From positions 1 through 8,615 of the forward strand of contig CAZQFX010000119.1 of the NCBI GenBank assembly GCA_964592775.1: DNA of 8,615 bases. Direction: 5' to 3'. Position 1 is the stretch's first letter. Every line of letters begins with the position of its first letter. The position numbers were made by a program, and so were the translations under genes. The stretch comes from SURF-21 sp964592775 (GTDB taxonomy: Bacteria; Actinomycetota; Geothermincolia; Geothermincolales; RBG-13-55-18). Under the pieces are notes generated by a model that worked only from the letters and a program-made list of their open reading frames with translations, ran no database searches and was not told where the DNA came from. Below are positions 1-5,624 of the stretch, piece after piece.

Positions 1-107
1 GCATCCTTGTGCAGGCACTTTGCAGAAAGGAAACCGGTTATCTCTTAAACTCCTGCCAGAGAAGATCGCTGTGCTCGGCCGCCTGGGTATAGGCGCTGTG
101 AAATGGC

Positions 108-428
108 GTGAGAAGAACTGCGAAATCTCCTTCACCAGGCTCAAGCGTGCGCTTCCCAGATAGGCTTATCAAAAAGAAGCTCTCTGAAGGTCTGTCCGCA
201 AGAACCGTCAACAAGATAATAGCGATCTTGTCTAAAATCTTCGTCCAAGCGATCAAGTGGGGGTTTGTTGACAAGAACCCGGTCACCAATGTTGACCGCC
301 CCCGCGTGGAGAAGAAGGAAATGGATTTTCTTTCTCCCCCTGAGATCAAGATGCTCTACGATGCTCGACGACCTTCCCCTTCTGAGATTCTGACAAGGCC
401 ATGGTTGGCGACACTCCTCTCTAAATAA
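108..428 (+). pseudogene. Truncated tyrosine-type integrase (phage/island recombinase) remnant
   Basis: The reading frame from a GTG at 108 encodes a stretch typical of the SAM-like core-binding domain of tyrosine recombinases. It contains LSARTVNKIIAILSKIF, then QAIKWGFVDKNPV and a PPEIKMLYDA segment that normally leads into the catalytic domain. The frame stops at 426-428, before any of the catalytic R...HxxR...Y residues appear, and neither other plus-strand frame continues them. An in-frame TGA at 99-101 cuts it off from any N-terminal part. Only about 70 of some 300-400 expected residues survive, so I call it a broken gene. Intact, it would have integrated a mobile element; here it is probably the scar of the event that brought in the neighbouring accessory genes. 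It points away from the tRNA-Tyr gene 1.8 kb downstream. Confidence 0.75.
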
Positions 429-444
429 GCCAGACCTCCCGGGC

Positions 445-1101
445 TTAACGGCTCTTATATGTAATATTCATCCAATTCCACTCGTCCAGATATATCGCTA
501 GTGGCGCCTTCCACCCTCTATCGCTTGGCTTTAAGTACTCCTCCAGGTCCTTTATCCCTGTTTCTCGCGCGATCTGCCTTATCCTCCTCGCAACATCCCT
601 CATCAGAAGAAGGTAATGGAAGTAGCCGATGCTATTATTGGCAAAGCCCAGTTCGTAGCAAATCACCTGGTCGATCATCACATACAGTTCCGGCTTTGCC
701 AGCGACAGGATTTTGCTGGTAGATGTTATCCCGAGCCCCTTGACCCCTACTAACAGCTCTATCGGCTTGATTATCAGGGCATAATCAGGCCGCTCTATCT
801 GCTCGAGACTCTTGTCGATCTTCCCGACCAGCCCCTCGGCCTTGGCAATAGCCTTTAGTGCTTCCCCGCGAACGCTGCCGCCTATCCTGCAGCTCCACTT
901 ATTGCATAATTCAAGGTAGAGTGTAGCTCGCTTTCTAGCCGAAGAGCCCTGGTCTTCTTGCATTTTGGCAAAAATTTCGTCATAAGCCTGCGAGTTATAG
1001 AGCTTTCGGAATTCCTTGGCTGCCTTGCGCATATCATCGATATCCCTATGCCCCAACAACTCAACATTTACTAGCTTTTCAGCAAAGGTTGCTCTTGCCA
1101 T
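445..1101 (-). CDS. Helix-hairpin-helix, DNA-glycosylase-like hypothetical protein
   Basis: A 218-residue protein with no signal peptide or membrane segment, so probably cytoplasmic. The N-terminal half (about 1-100) is helical and charged. Residues 118-144 resemble the helix-hairpin-helix plus catalytic-Asp region of the HhH-GPD DNA glycosylase fold: VGVKGLGITSTSKIL followed by ELYVMID. The distance from the first hairpin glycine (G122) to D144 is the same as in endonuclease III, as I recall that sequence. The position of the endonuclease III catalytic lysine is Thr126, which would fit a monofunctional glycosylase or a non-catalytic DNA binder. The start at 1101 has a GGAG six bases upstream. 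It is the last of three minus-strand accessory genes, 105 bp after the 106-residue gene, and is AT-richer than the core genes. The family assignment is tentative and the function is not known. Confidence 0.72.
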   Translation of the reverse strand: MARATFAEKLVNVELLGHRDIDDMRKAAKEFRKLYNSQAYDEIFAKMQEDQGSSARKRATLYLELCNKWSCRIGGSVRGEALKAIAKAEGLVGKIDKSLEQIERPDYALIIKPIELLVGVKGLGITSTSKILSLAKPELYVMIDQVICYELGFANNSIGYFHYLLLMRDVARRIRQIARETGIKDLEEYLKPSDRGWKAPLAIYLDEWNWMNITYKSR

Positions 1102-1206
1102 TCAATTCTCCAATTCATAATCAATCCTGCCATCTACCTGAATCAATATTCGTAGTTGGCCAATGCAGCCTAACCATGCCAGCCAAGCTAAACAGCCAAC
1201 TGACAC

Positions 1207-1527
1207 TTATGGCGTCAGTTCAAACTCATTTGGTGAAAGGGGATTCAGATTGAACTTTAGCGGCTTCCCCTTTACCCATTTCTGCTTTCTTGTTTTGAGC
1301 TGGTTTATAATCCATTGCCCGATTTCCTTATTTCGTATCTCCGAGCACCCTCTCCAAAATGAATCGGAGAGTTTGACTTCTATGGTTGGGCCTCCCCTCA
1401 GGCGTATCTTTATGTGCGGCCGTGTTCGGTTGAAGTAAACATCTCTGTCATCTTTCTTGATTCTTATGCCGTAACCAGAACCTGTATAAGGATTCGGGTT
1501 GCCATTCGTCCAAGCCGTCACCTGCAT
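1207..1527 (-). CDS. Small conserved-looking hypothetical protein (106 aa)
   Basis: I do not recognise a named domain. The 106-residue product has an N-terminal MQVTAWTNGNPNPYTGSGYG segment, then KKDDRDVYFNR and a beta-rich stretch (IKIRLRGG) with an FWRGCSEIRNKEIGQWI helix. The C-terminus is basic and proline-rich. My impression is that this pattern recurs in small accessory proteins near restriction or defence genes, but I cannot confirm that. There is no signal peptide or membrane segment. The start is supported by an AGGAGGGG ribosome-binding site just upstream. The gene lies 33 bp downstream of the EVE gene on the same strand, so the two are very likely co-transcribed, and the HhH gene follows 105 bp later. 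Its role may be linked to nucleic-acid recognition by the neighbours; that is inference only. Confidence 0.7.
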   Translation of the reverse strand: MQVTAWTNGNPNPYTGSGYGIRIKKDDRDVYFNRTRPHIKIRLRGGPTIEVKLSDSFWRGCSEIRNKEIGQWIINQLKTRKQKWVKGKPLKFNLNPLSPNEFELTP

Positions 1528-1560
1528 TCTTCCCCTCCTCTTGTTAACAGCACTGCATGG

Positions 1561-2028
1561 CTATGTACCGTGCTGGTCTCCTAGCGCAATTAGTGCCTGG
1601 TGCTCGTCGTCGCTCAGGCTTTTTATCGTCCCCCTAACTGCGTTGCCGGGATTATTCCTGAACTTATTGAACGATGCTATTTCATCGATCGCTTTGCTGA
1701 GATATACTTTCTTATTCCAGCTATGAACATCCTCTTCGAGAAATACTCCATGTGTCGCCTGGAAGGCGGGACTATACCAGAGCTTTTCTCTTTCCTCTGG
1801 AGTTAGTTCGACCAACCCAGTCCTAAGGGTAGCGTCGGCGGAAAAATAACCCCCTTGCTTGCCAGCGACATAGAAGACCACCTTGTCTCCGGGCTTCAGC
1901 TTCTTCGCGTTTGCGGCACTCTCTTTGATGCCATAGAAACAGTCCCTTAGCCTAGTCGCCTGAACCTTGCGGCCGCTGACAGTAGGTTCTGTATCAGAGT
2001 CATTAGTGGTAATAAGCCAGTGCTCCAT
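1561..2028 (-). CDS. EVE domain-containing protein
   Basis: A 155-residue cytoplasmic protein matching the EVE (PUA-like) fold. It opens with MEHWLITTND, has the family's characteristic KKLKPGDKVVFYVAGKQGG turn at about residues 42-60, and ends with a basic FNKFRNNPGNAVRGTIKSLS stretch followed by an acidic helix. EVE domains are known readers of modified bases in DNA or RNA and occur in modification-dependent restriction and other defence settings. This one stands alone, with no fused nuclease. The start at 2028 is fixed by AAGGAGG seven bases upstream; the in-between ATG inside the GGATGGGGGATG run is out of frame. It is the first gene of the accessory minus-strand set and begins about 180 bp past the tRNA-Tyr 3' end. 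No convincing promoter was seen. What it binds, and whether it acts with the two downstream proteins, is unknown. Confidence 0.85.
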   Translation of the reverse strand: MEHWLITTNDSDTEPTVSGRKVQATRLRDCFYGIKESAANAKKLKPGDKVVFYVAGKQGGYFSADATLRTGLVELTPEEREKLWYSPAFQATHGVFLEEDVHSWNKKVYLSKAIDEIASFNKFRNNPGNAVRGTIKSLSDDEHQALIALGDQHGT

Positions 2029-2158
2029 CCCCCATCCTCCTTTTTATGCCCTGAACCTTTGCACAATATGAGATTACCACACGATGGGGTCAGAAACGGG
2101 TTCAGCCGTATTGACCATTTGTTGACCGGGGTGGAATTACAGGTCTTGTATGGTTCGG

Positions 2159-2201
2159 AAAAACAACAAGCAGGCCGTCGGCAACTACCTCTGGCCTGCT
2201 T
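2159..2201 (-). terminator. Intrinsic terminator of tRNA-Tyr
   Basis: On the minus strand a perfect 9-bp stem (AAGCAGGCC / GGCCTGCTT, arms 2193-2201 and 2168-2176) with a 16-base loop is followed by the T-rich run GTTGTTTTT. It begins 10 bases beyond the tRNA 3' end. It should end the tRNA transcript and insulate the EVE gene from it. Confidence 0.85.
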
Positions 2202-2210
2202 CTTCATTCC

Positions 2211-2295
2211 TGGTGGGGGAGGGAGGATTTGAACCTCCGTAGGCTGCGCCAACGGATTTACAGTCCGTCCCCTTTGGCCACTCGGGTACTCCCCC
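2211..2295 (-). tRNA. tRNA-Tyr (anticodon GTA)
   Basis: An 85-nt class II tRNA. The acceptor stem GGGGGAG pairs with CTCCCCC, followed by discriminator A and an encoded CCA (2211-2213). The anticodon arm is ACGGA-CTGTAAA-TCCGT with anticodon GTA, which reads tyrosine codons. A long variable arm, as expected for bacterial tRNA-Tyr, precedes a perfect T stem (GGAGG/CCTCC) with a TTCAAAT loop. The gene lies 18 bp downstream of the STAS gene on the same strand and has its own promoter candidate within that gene. Its 3' end borders the accessory patch, consistent with use as an integration site, although no duplicated 3' end was found in this window. Confidence 0.95.
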
Positions 2296-2304
2296 GCGTA
2301 TCAA

Positions 2305-2329
2305 GTGCCTCGCCTAGGCGCCGAGGCAC
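2305..2329 (-). other. Hairpin in the presumed pre-tRNA-Tyr 5' leader, over the STAS stop codon
   Basis: Minus-strand GTGCCTCG (2322-2329) and CGAGGCAC (2305-2312) form a perfect 8-bp stem around a 9-base loop that contains the TAG stop of the STAS gene. No T-run follows, so it is a poor intrinsic terminator. If transcription starts near 2331 from the promoter at 2338-2366, the hairpin fills almost the whole leader before the mature tRNA 5' end at 2295. A role in processing or in protecting the STAS mRNA 3' end is possible. Confidence 0.5.
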
Positions 2330-2658
2330 CGCTGCAAATTATCGTAAATGGAGAAGACTTTGTCCAGACCGGTGATAGTGAAGATCTTCAGGATGCTGCG
2401 CTTGTTGCAGATAAGGCGGATGCTGCCACCTTCCACGCTGGTCTTCTTCAGGGTGGCTACGAGCACTCCGAGCCCGGTCGAATCCATGAACTCCAGACCA
2501 TTCAGGTCGATCACAACGTCCTTCTTCCCGGACTCGATGATCTCGTAGACTTTCTCCTTGAAGGACGGTGAGGTGGAGAGGTCTATCTCGCCCCTCAATT
2601 CTATGACTGAAACTCCTCCGACCTCCTTGAAGGAGGTTTTAAGAACGACTCCCTCCAT
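2314..2658 (-). CDS. STAS-domain anti-sigma factor antagonist (RsbV/SpoIIAA-like)
   Basis: A 114-residue single STAS domain. Visible features are the opening strand with GGVSVIELRGEIDLSTSPSF (about 14-33), the VVIDLNGLEFMDSTGLGVLV core (about 48-67) and the C-terminal IFTITGLDKVFSIYDN segment. Ser60 in MDSTGLG is the family's regulatory phosphorylation site. In such circuits the unphosphorylated antagonist binds the anti-sigma kinase and frees the sigma factor. I place the start at the ATG at 2658, because this begins exactly at the domain; upstream in-frame residues to 2796 look non-conserved. A GGAAG lies close upstream, so the ribosome-binding site is weak. The gene is divergent from the anti-sigma and sigma pair, whereas the usual order is one antagonist-antisigma-sigma operon. 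The tRNA-Tyr gene follows 18 bp downstream and its promoter lies inside this coding region. Confidence 0.92.
   Translation of the reverse strand: MEGVVLKTSFKEVGGVSVIELRGEIDLSTSPSFKEKVYEIIESGKKDVVIDLNGLEFMDSTGLGVLVATLKKTSVEGGSIRLICNKRSILKIFTITGLDKVFSIYDNLQRCLGA
2338..2366 (-). promoter_or_regulatory. Sigma-70-type promoter for tRNA-Tyr, inside the STAS gene
   Basis: Minus-strand -35 TGGACA (2361-2366) and -10 GATAAT (2338-2343) each match the consensus at five of six positions, with an optimal 17-bp spacer. Transcription would start near 2331, about 36 bases before the tRNA 5' end. The sequence also encodes STAS residues, so chance similarity is possible, but the tRNA otherwise has only 18 bp of upstream intergenic space. 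Confidence 0.6.
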
Positions 2659-2709
2659 CTCTTCCAAGTGTGCTCCCTTCCCTGAAGTGTCCTGGATACG
2701 GTCGTCTCG

Positions 2710-2715
2710 TATAAT
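2710..2715 (+). promoter_or_regulatory. Possible -10 box for the anti-sigma/sigma operon
   Basis: A perfect TATAAT lies in the divergent spacer about 170 bp before the likely start of the anti-sigma gene. No good -35 hexamer lies 16-18 bp upstream, so the promoter would need an activator or be weak. It could also be fortuitous. Confidence 0.3.
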
Positions 2716-2885
2716 CAGTTTACCACGAAGTTTTAGCGACTTATCAAGTTCCGCCGGCGGGCCGCGTCCGTTCCTTAAGACCGGCCTATTTCCCACCCGA
2801 CCTACAGCGAGTCCGATTTGTTTCAGACCGGCCGACGAGGGGAAAATCTATAGTCATAAGGTTGGCTCATACCCGAGGTGGAGAA

Positions 2886-3272
2886 TTGGACCATAACGGC
2901 GACATAATACGCCTCCGCCTGCCGGCCGAGTCTTTCTCCCGGCAGCTCATCAGGCTGGCCGTCTACCTGGTCGCCAGCCGCATGGATTTCAACCTCTCGC
3001 AACTGGAGGACCTGCGTATCGCGGTGGATGAGGCCAGCAACTACGCCGTCATCCATTCCCAGGCCGATACCACCCTCCATGTTGAAATAGAGCCCTCAAA
3101 GGAGTACCTTGAAATCATCCTGACTTCGCAGCTTGCTGAGAACGGCGAATCGCGCTCGGTGATGCCCGAATCCTTCAGCAGGATGATCATGGAGTCCGTC
3201 GTGGACGCTGCGGATCTGAAGAGGGAGGAGGCGACCTGCCGCATCTCGCTACGCAAGAAATGCCCCACGTAA
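2886..3272 (+). CDS. RsbW-like anti-sigma factor with degenerate GHKL ATPase motifs
   Basis: About 128 residues with the layout of RsbW/SpoIIAB anti-sigma kinases: an N-terminal strand (DIIRLRLPAE), a helix SFSRQLIRLAVYLVASRM, then the LSQLEDLRIAVDEASNYAVIH block. Its position directly before a SigB/SigF-type sigma gene supports the role of holding that sigma factor inactive. The ATP site looks eroded. The N-box reads EASNYAVIH where SpoIIAB has EAVTNAIIH, so Tyr takes the Asn position, and no D-x-G-x-G box or GLGL loop follows. Kinase activity is therefore doubtful. No ATG is available near the domain start. I prefer the TTG at 2886, preceded by GAGGTGGAG at good spacing; an in-frame TTG at 2862 adds eight residues but has a badly placed ribosome-binding site. 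The sigma gene starts 42 bp downstream. Confidence 0.85.
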   Translation: MDHNGDIIRLRLPAESFSRQLIRLAVYLVASRMDFNLSQLEDLRIAVDEASNYAVIHSQADTTLHVEIEPSKEYLEIILTSQLAENGESRSVMPESFSRMIMESVVDAADLKREEATCRISLRKKCPT

Positions 3273-3314
3273 CGGGCATCATTGGAAACGCGCGCTTCCA
3301 CAAGGAGATGATCC

Positions 3315-4091
3315 GTGAGCGAAGACGGAGACAAGCGGCAGGAGCGAAGGCGGCGTGTCAAGGAGCTCTTCTGCGTCCTCAGGGAGACGGGCGAACAGAG
3401 CGTCCGCGATGAGTTGATCTCCCTGAATATCCACCTCGTGGAGTACCTGGCGCGCAAGTTCTCCAACCGTGGTGAACCTCTGGAAGACCTGTTGCAGGTC
3501 GGATATATCGGCCTCATCAAGGCCATAGACCGCTACGACCTCGAACGGGGGGTCGAATTCAGCACCTACGCCACCCCCACAATCGTGGGCGAGCTGAAGC
3601 GCTACTTCCGCGACAAGGGATGGGCGATCCGCATACCCCGCCGCCTCCAGATGCGGGACCTCGAGCTCAACCAGGCCATCGACTACCTCACCCAGGAGCT
3701 GCACCGCTCCCCCACCCTGCAGGAGGTGGCGGAGCACCTGGAGATCGGCCTCGAGGAAGTGGTTGAGATCCTGGAGAGCTCTTACGCCGCAAACTACCTC
3801 AGCCTGGACAGCATCTACATGAACGGCTCGGAGGACCGAGGCTTCAGCCTCCTCGATTACTTGGGAGACGAGGACACCGACTTCTCGCTGGCCGAGGACC
3901 GGGATACCCTGGCCAAGCTAATCTCCCATCTCTCGAACAGGGAGCAGCGGGTCATCTACATGCGTTTCTTCCGGGGCATGACCCAGATAGAGATCGCCCG
4001 GGAGCTAGATATCTCCCAGATGCACGTCTCGCGCCTGCTGCGCAAGATACTCGACAAGATGCGCGGGGATATCGAGTTGGAGGAGATCTGA
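3315..4091 (+). CDS. SigB/SigF-family RNA polymerase sigma factor
   Basis: A 258-residue alternative sigma factor of the stress/sporulation group. Region 2 (about 38-105) includes LEDLLQVGYIGLIKAIDRYD and GVEFSTYATPTIVGELKRYF, the core-binding and -10-recognition segments. Region 3 follows with GWAIRIPRRLQ and SPTLQEVAEHL. Region 4 (about 205-250) carries LSNREQRVIYMRFFRGMTQ and the helix-turn-helix IARELDISQMHVSRLLRKI that reads the -35 element. The length matches the family's usual 250-260 residues, and nothing looks broken. The start is a GTG at 3315 with AAGGAG eight bases upstream; an ATG at 3308 is out of frame. It follows the anti-sigma gene and almost certainly shares its transcript. 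Control is expected by partner switching with the RsbW-like and STAS proteins. The regulon, stress or developmental, cannot be told from this window. Confidence 0.95.
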   Translation: MSEDGDKRQERRRRVKELFCVLRETGEQSVRDELISLNIHLVEYLARKFSNRGEPLEDLLQVGYIGLIKAIDRYDLERGVEFSTYATPTIVGELKRYFRDKGWAIRIPRRLQMRDLELNQAIDYLTQELHRSPTLQEVAEHLEIGLEEVVEILESSYAANYLSLDSIYMNGSEDRGFSLLDYLGDEDTDFSLAEDRDTLAKLISHLSNREQRVIYMRFFRGMTQIEIARELDISQMHVSRLLRKILDKMRGDIELEEI

Positions 4092-4160
4092 TCCAGCCCT
4101 GACGGATCGCTCACGGTTCAAACAGCATCGACCGCATCCCCGCCGGTCCGCCGGTCCGCC

Positions 4161-4988
4161 TCAATCCTCGAAGAGGCGCCCGTCCTGCTCGACCGCCTGC
4201 AGGGGAACCACCCTCTCCGCGGGAAGCAGCTTCGCCATCATGACCGCGTTGCGCGGAGCCTTACCCCGGTAATGGTTGTTGAATATGGCATAGGTGCGCT
4301 CCGATCCGTCGTCCAGCTGCAGCAGTCCTGGCACCCACTCCATGAGCTCATCCTCGCTGTAGAGGTAATCGTACCTCTCCCAGGACTGGCGCTTGTGGTC
4401 CCACCAGGTCTCGTAATTGCGCCCATGGAAGCGCGCGTATCCGATGCCGGTGGTCATGTATACGTGCGGTTTCACCAGGCCCTTCAGCCTCGGTTCGTCC
4501 ACGCAGCAGAAGCCCATGCGCAGCTCTCGCAGCAGGTCCAAGGTCTCGTCGGTGATCCATCCCTCGTTGCGGAATTCGGCCACTATGTCCTGGGAGGGCA
4601 TGCGGTCGCGGAAAAGGCGCAGGTAGTCGCGGTTGGCCTGGGTGTTCTTGAACCCCCAGGCGAATTGGGCCAGGACGCAGGCCAGCTTGCCGTGATCCTC
4701 CACGGGCCGGAGGACCTCCTTGAAATGCTCGAATTCCTCATCGTTGTCCTTGAACTGGTGGGTGAGCCCCTTGTATGCCTTGATGATGAACTGGAACTCC
4801 GGAGGAGTGCGCCGGGCCATGGAAAAAATGCTCTTGGGGGAGGGCATGGCATGCCAGGTGCTGTTGACCTCCACCACTGGGAAGCGGCATGAGTAGTACT
4901 CCAACATGTATTTCTTGTCCTGCTTCTCCGGATAGAAGGCGCCTTTCCAGTCCTGGTAGCTGAAGCCCGCCGTTCCGATATAGATCAT
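4161..4988 (-). CDS. DUF72 (YecE-like) family protein
   Basis: A 275-residue cytoplasmic protein of the DUF72 family, which has a TIM-barrel-like fold. Diagnostic segments are the N-terminal IYIGTAGFSYQDWKGAFYP, then EVNSTWHAMPS, FQFIIKAYKGLTHQ, the central VAEFRNEGW, and the C-terminal YARFHGRNYETWW and YAIFNNHYRGKAPRNA. The biochemical role of the family is not established. The start at 4988 is supported by AGGAAGG six bases upstream, and the domain begins immediately; nine further in-frame residues to 5015 look spurious. It converges on the sigma gene, with a 69-bp spacer that lacks a strong terminator. A -10-like TATACT lies at 5061-5066 on the minus strand, without a clear -35. The gene appears to be monocistronic because the veg gene upstream ends with its own terminator. 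Confidence 0.93.
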   Translation of the reverse strand: MIYIGTAGFSYQDWKGAFYPEKQDKKYMLEYYSCRFPVVEVNSTWHAMPSPKSIFSMARRTPPEFQFIIKAYKGLTHQFKDNDEEFEHFKEVLRPVEDHGKLACVLAQFAWGFKNTQANRDYLRLFRDRMPSQDIVAEFRNEGWITDETLDLLRELRMGFCCVDEPRLKGLVKPHVYMTTGIGYARFHGRNYETWWDHKRQSWERYDYLYSEDELMEWVPGLLQLDDGSERTYAIFNNHYRGKAPRNAVMMAKLLPAERVVPLQAVEQDGRLFED

Positions 4989-5200
4989 CGCATACCTTCC
5001 TGTCCTTACCATCAACCTCCATCAATATCTTACACTTCCACCGCGACACGGAGCGGTCCTAGTATAGGCGTTCGCGTAAAGACCTGGTGGGCAAGATTCG
5101 CGATGAAAACCATCATACTGCCTTTGAGATCTGGCTGATGCCCCTCAGGACCTTGACGAACGAGCAAATAATGAAAGGGAGGTGTTGTTGGCGGGCAAAG

Positions 5201-5232
5201 AACCCCCGCCGCCCGGGGCAGCGGCGGGGGTT
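5201..5232 (-). terminator. GC-rich terminator after the veg gene
   Basis: A perfect 12-bp stem (AACCCCCGCCGC, with GCGGCGGGGGTT) surrounds an 8-base loop, 21 bp past the veg stop codon. On the minus strand only a short CTTTG follows, so termination would rest mainly on stem stability. Confidence 0.7.
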
Positions 5233-5253
5233 GTGGCTCGAGCCGTTATCTCA

Positions 5254-5511
5254 TCAGTTCTCGAGGATCTTCACATCGTCGATGGCGATGTCCACGTAGC
5301 TGTAGGCAACCCTTTCGTCCACGTTGCGACGGTTCTTGAAGCGAAAAAGGAAGACCGTCGGATAGACTCCCTCCACGATGCCCTCCTTCTCCTCCCAGTG
5401 GGTTTTCGGCTTCGATTCCTTGACCGAAATGCGCACCACCTGGCCCACCAGGTTGCGCATGGTCTCCATGATATCCGTGATGCTGTCGTTCTCGATACCG
5501 GTCGGCTTCAT
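5254..5511 (-). CDS. veg: Veg family protein
   Basis: An 85-residue protein resembling the Veg family (formerly DUF1021) of Gram-positive bacteria. After an N-terminal helix (SITDIMETMRNLVGQ) it has the small beta-barrel pattern of the family: VRISVKES, then EGIVEGVYPTVFLFRF, and the signature DERVAYSYVDIAIDDVKI, comparable to the ERVSYSYADVLTE segment of Bacillus subtilis Veg. B. subtilis Veg is linked to biofilm matrix expression and spore outgrowth; the biochemical mechanism is unclear, and transfer of that role here is inference. I choose the ATG at 5511, eight bases after GAGGTG; 18 further in-frame residues to 5565 would overlap the promoter. The length is the usual size. Two TGA stops occur in tandem at the end. 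The gene has its own promoter with an unusual flanking dyad, and a strong downstream hairpin. Confidence 0.87.
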   Translation of the reverse strand: MKPTGIENDSITDIMETMRNLVGQVVRISVKESKPKTHWEEKEGIVEGVYPTVFLFRFKNRRNVDERVAYSYVDIAIDDVKILEN

Positions 5512-5542
5512 ACTGGCTACACCTCGACTCTCTCCCGAAGTT

Positions 5543-5578
5543 TGCAGGAAGAAATATTCTAGCACTATTTTTCCTGCA
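5543..5578. promoter_or_regulatory. Perfect dyad bracketing the veg promoter (possible operator)
   Basis: TGCAGGAA (5543-5550) and TTCCTGCA (5571-5578) are perfect 8-bp inverted copies separated by 20 bp. One arm covers the predicted transcription start and the other lies against the -35 box, so the -10 box sits between them. Arm centres are 28 bp apart. This geometry would suit a dimeric regulator, though an RNA hairpin is not excluded. Confidence 0.45.
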
Positions 5579-5584
5579 TCTCTA
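5556..5584 (-). promoter_or_regulatory. veg promoter with extended -10
   Basis: Minus-strand TGCTAGAAT gives an extended -10 (TGn plus TAGAAT at 5556-5561, five of six consensus bases). A 17-bp spacer precedes a weak -35 TAGAGA (5579-5584). Predicted transcription start is near 5549, leaving a leader of about 38 bases before the veg start codon. Confidence 0.6.
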
Positions 5585-5624
5585 CCCTTATTCTAACATA
5601 ATGACGGAGAATCCGGCGATTATG

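Noticed and set aside
38..349. Minus-strand 103-codon frame over the integrase remnant
   Set aside because: It is mostly the antisense of the recognisable recombinase sequence and has no family resemblance of its own.
2032..2155. Promoter for the EVE gene set
   Set aside because: Several AT-rich hexamers exist (for example TAATCT), but none has a matching -35 at 16-18 bp.
2211..2250. Duplicated tRNA-Tyr 3' end as an attachment site
   Set aside because: I looked for a second copy of the T-arm and acceptor sequence across the accessory patch and found none, so no attachment pair can be claimed.
3041..3737. Two minus-strand frames across the anti-sigma and sigma genes
   Set aside because: Both are antisense to clear family members and show no domain or ribosome-binding site.
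4272..4892. Long plus-strand open frame of 206 codons
   Set aside because: It is antisense to the well-supported DUF72 gene, has a composition expected from the complement of that gene in a high-GC genome, and resembles no family.
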